Made by a program: the position numbers and the translations under genes
The notes under the pieces: model-generated
What the model saw: only the letters and a program-made list of their open reading frames with translations
Told to the model about the DNA's origin: nothing
The model's database searches: none
Shown: in pieces, positions 43,237 through 43,885 of the stretch
Numbering within the stretch: the first letter of the stretch is position 1
Layout: each line of letters opens with the position of its first letter
DNA from: Candidatus Gastranaerophilales bacterium
Lineage (GTDB): Bacteria > Bacillota > Clostridia > Lachnospirales > Lachnospiraceae
Assembly (NCBI GenBank): GCA_023663225.1
Contig: JAMPHU010000003.1
Span: 1 to 43,885, forward strand
DNA: 43,885 nt
Reading direction: 5' to 3'

Positions 43237-43836
43237 ATGGATAAAGTTCTTAATTTTCAAATGAGTCTTTTTGGATCATTTATTAATGTTAGACTTGAGA
43301 CAGAAATAGTTATTAAGCTATTAACAGTGTTAAAAGATGATGGTTTTATCCCTGGGTCGGCAGACATTGCTTCGGTTGACTTAAAAACAGGTAAAATGAT
43401 AGTGGATAGTAGAATGCAAGTTCTCTCACCAGATAAAACATGGACGATTGTTTTCTTACCAGACCGTATTGACTTTAATTATAATTATCAAGAAGGTACA
43501 ACTATATACAAAAATATTATTAATTTGCAGGTATATGCAAACGAACTTGTTAAAAAGGTGTTTTCAGTTTTTGGCTCAACAATGGGGAATAGATTGGCTC
43601 TGAATTGTAAGTTAATGTTTGAAAGTATGACTATAGATGACTTAAAACAGTTTTGTGCAAGATTTACGAAGCCTTTGTCTGCTTATGGAGATGATCCATA
43701 TGTTGAGTGGGGGGTAAGGTTCAATGCTCGTGGAAATTTCAAAGTAACTGATAGTGAAAAGGAAGAATGTAATCGTATTACAGAAATGGCACAAATTGAA
43801 AATATTGGTAACTTAGAGGACAAGTACATTAATTAA
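43237..43836 (+). CDS. AT-rich gene of unknown function, 199 residues
   Basis: 199 residues, no signal peptide, no membrane segment, ribosome site GGAAAGGCGG. It begins MDKVLNFQMSLFGSFINVRL and has alternating short strands (KMIVDSRMQVLSPDKTWTIV, FLPDRIDFNYNY) suggestive of a beta-rich N-terminal half. A distant likeness to the sporadic TIGR04255 group came to mind but I cannot support it. The gene is markedly AT-richer than the core genes and has its own promoter, so it was probably acquired separately. Confidence 0.65.
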   Translation: MDKVLNFQMSLFGSFINVRLETEIVIKLLTVLKDDGFIPGSADIASVDLKTGKMIVDSRMQVLSPDKTWTIVFLPDRIDFNYNYQEGTTIYKNIINLQVYANELVKKVFSVFGSTMGNRLALNCKLMFESMTIDDLKQFCARFTKPLSAYGDDPYVEWGVRFNARGNFKVTDSEKEECNRITEMAQIENIGNLEDKYIN

Positions 43837-43842
43837 AAGTTT

Positions 43843-43878
43843 CCCAATCTGCCGGACTATAGATTACCGGCAGACGGG
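43843..43878 (+). terminator. Hairpin after the last gene
   Basis: TCTGCCGG (43848-43855) pairs with CCGGCAGA (43867-43874), extended by CCC/GGG. Only TTAATAT follows before the window ends, so terminator strength cannot be judged. Confidence 0.5.
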
Positions 43879-43885
43879 TTAATAT

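Noticed and set aside
1-43885. tRNA, rRNA, insertion sequence ends or CRISPR arrays
   Set aside because: None could be recognised by eye on either strand; the only mobile-type genes are the two Rpn-family ones.

Overview
The window looks like a chromosomal segment of a low-to-mid GC Firmicute of the class Clostridia, most likely a Lachnospiraceae member. The evidence is the gene order of the complete S10-spc-alpha ribosomal super-operon, including the KOW protein between map and infA, zinc-type S14, and an enlarged L17 of a kind I associate with this family. Sigma-A promoters with 17-18 bp spacers and strong AGGAGG ribosome sites recur throughout. All identifications are from reading the sequence; no search was run.

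Layout. (1) 1-3353: the 3' part of a YoeB-type toxin gene, then a minus-strand pair made of a VIT-VWA surface protein with a C-terminal Glu-Pro-Ser/membrane/Arg tail and an exosortase-like membrane enzyme with C79, R145 and H172. This looks like a dedicated sorting enzyme and its single substrate. (2) 3567-10596: putP, a 140-residue unknown protein and a 1677-residue DUF4132-type giant protein, close together on the plus strand. (3) 10637-27642: promoter, structured leader, rpsJ-rplC-rplD-rplW-rplB-rpsS-rplV-rpsC-rplP-rpmC-rpsQ-rplN-rplX-rplE-rpsZ-rpsH-rplF-rplR-rpsE-rpmD-rplO-secY-adk-map-KOW-infA-rpmJ-rpsM-rpsK-rpsD-rpoA-rplQ and a strong terminator. Several gaps inside it hold RNA hairpins; the largest is a 322-nt chain of stems between rpmJ and rpsM. 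(4) 27687-30024: an M15 peptidase gene (minus) and an Rpn-family nuclease gene (plus), each with a readable promoter.

(5) 30078-42138 is the accessory region and the most interesting part. It holds two AgrA/AgrC-like LytTR regulator-GHKL kinase pairs, an orphan solute-binding lipoprotein, and three diverged copies of a 406-451-residue charged coiled-coil protein of unknown function. Near-identical promoter modules precede paralogues 1 and 2 and a 54-codon ORF, and a decayed one precedes paralogue 3. Each intact module has two direct repeats of A(C/T)C(A/G)CTTGTG(C/A)CAAA, 20-21 bp apart, ending next to a TTGAAA-17-TATGCT promoter. That is the arrangement expected of a LytTR-activated promoter. 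Paralogue 1, the lipoprotein, and the second regulator and kinase appear to share one operon, so a positive feedback circuit is plausible. An AbiE-type toxin-antitoxin locus lies inside this region with an intact antitoxin gene and operator but a broken toxin gene, whose 3' end runs into a duplicated copy of the promoter module.

(6) 42119-43885: a headless remnant of an Rpn/PD-(D/E)XK nuclease gene, a GNAT acetyltransferase gene, and an AT-rich gene of unknown function with its own promoter.
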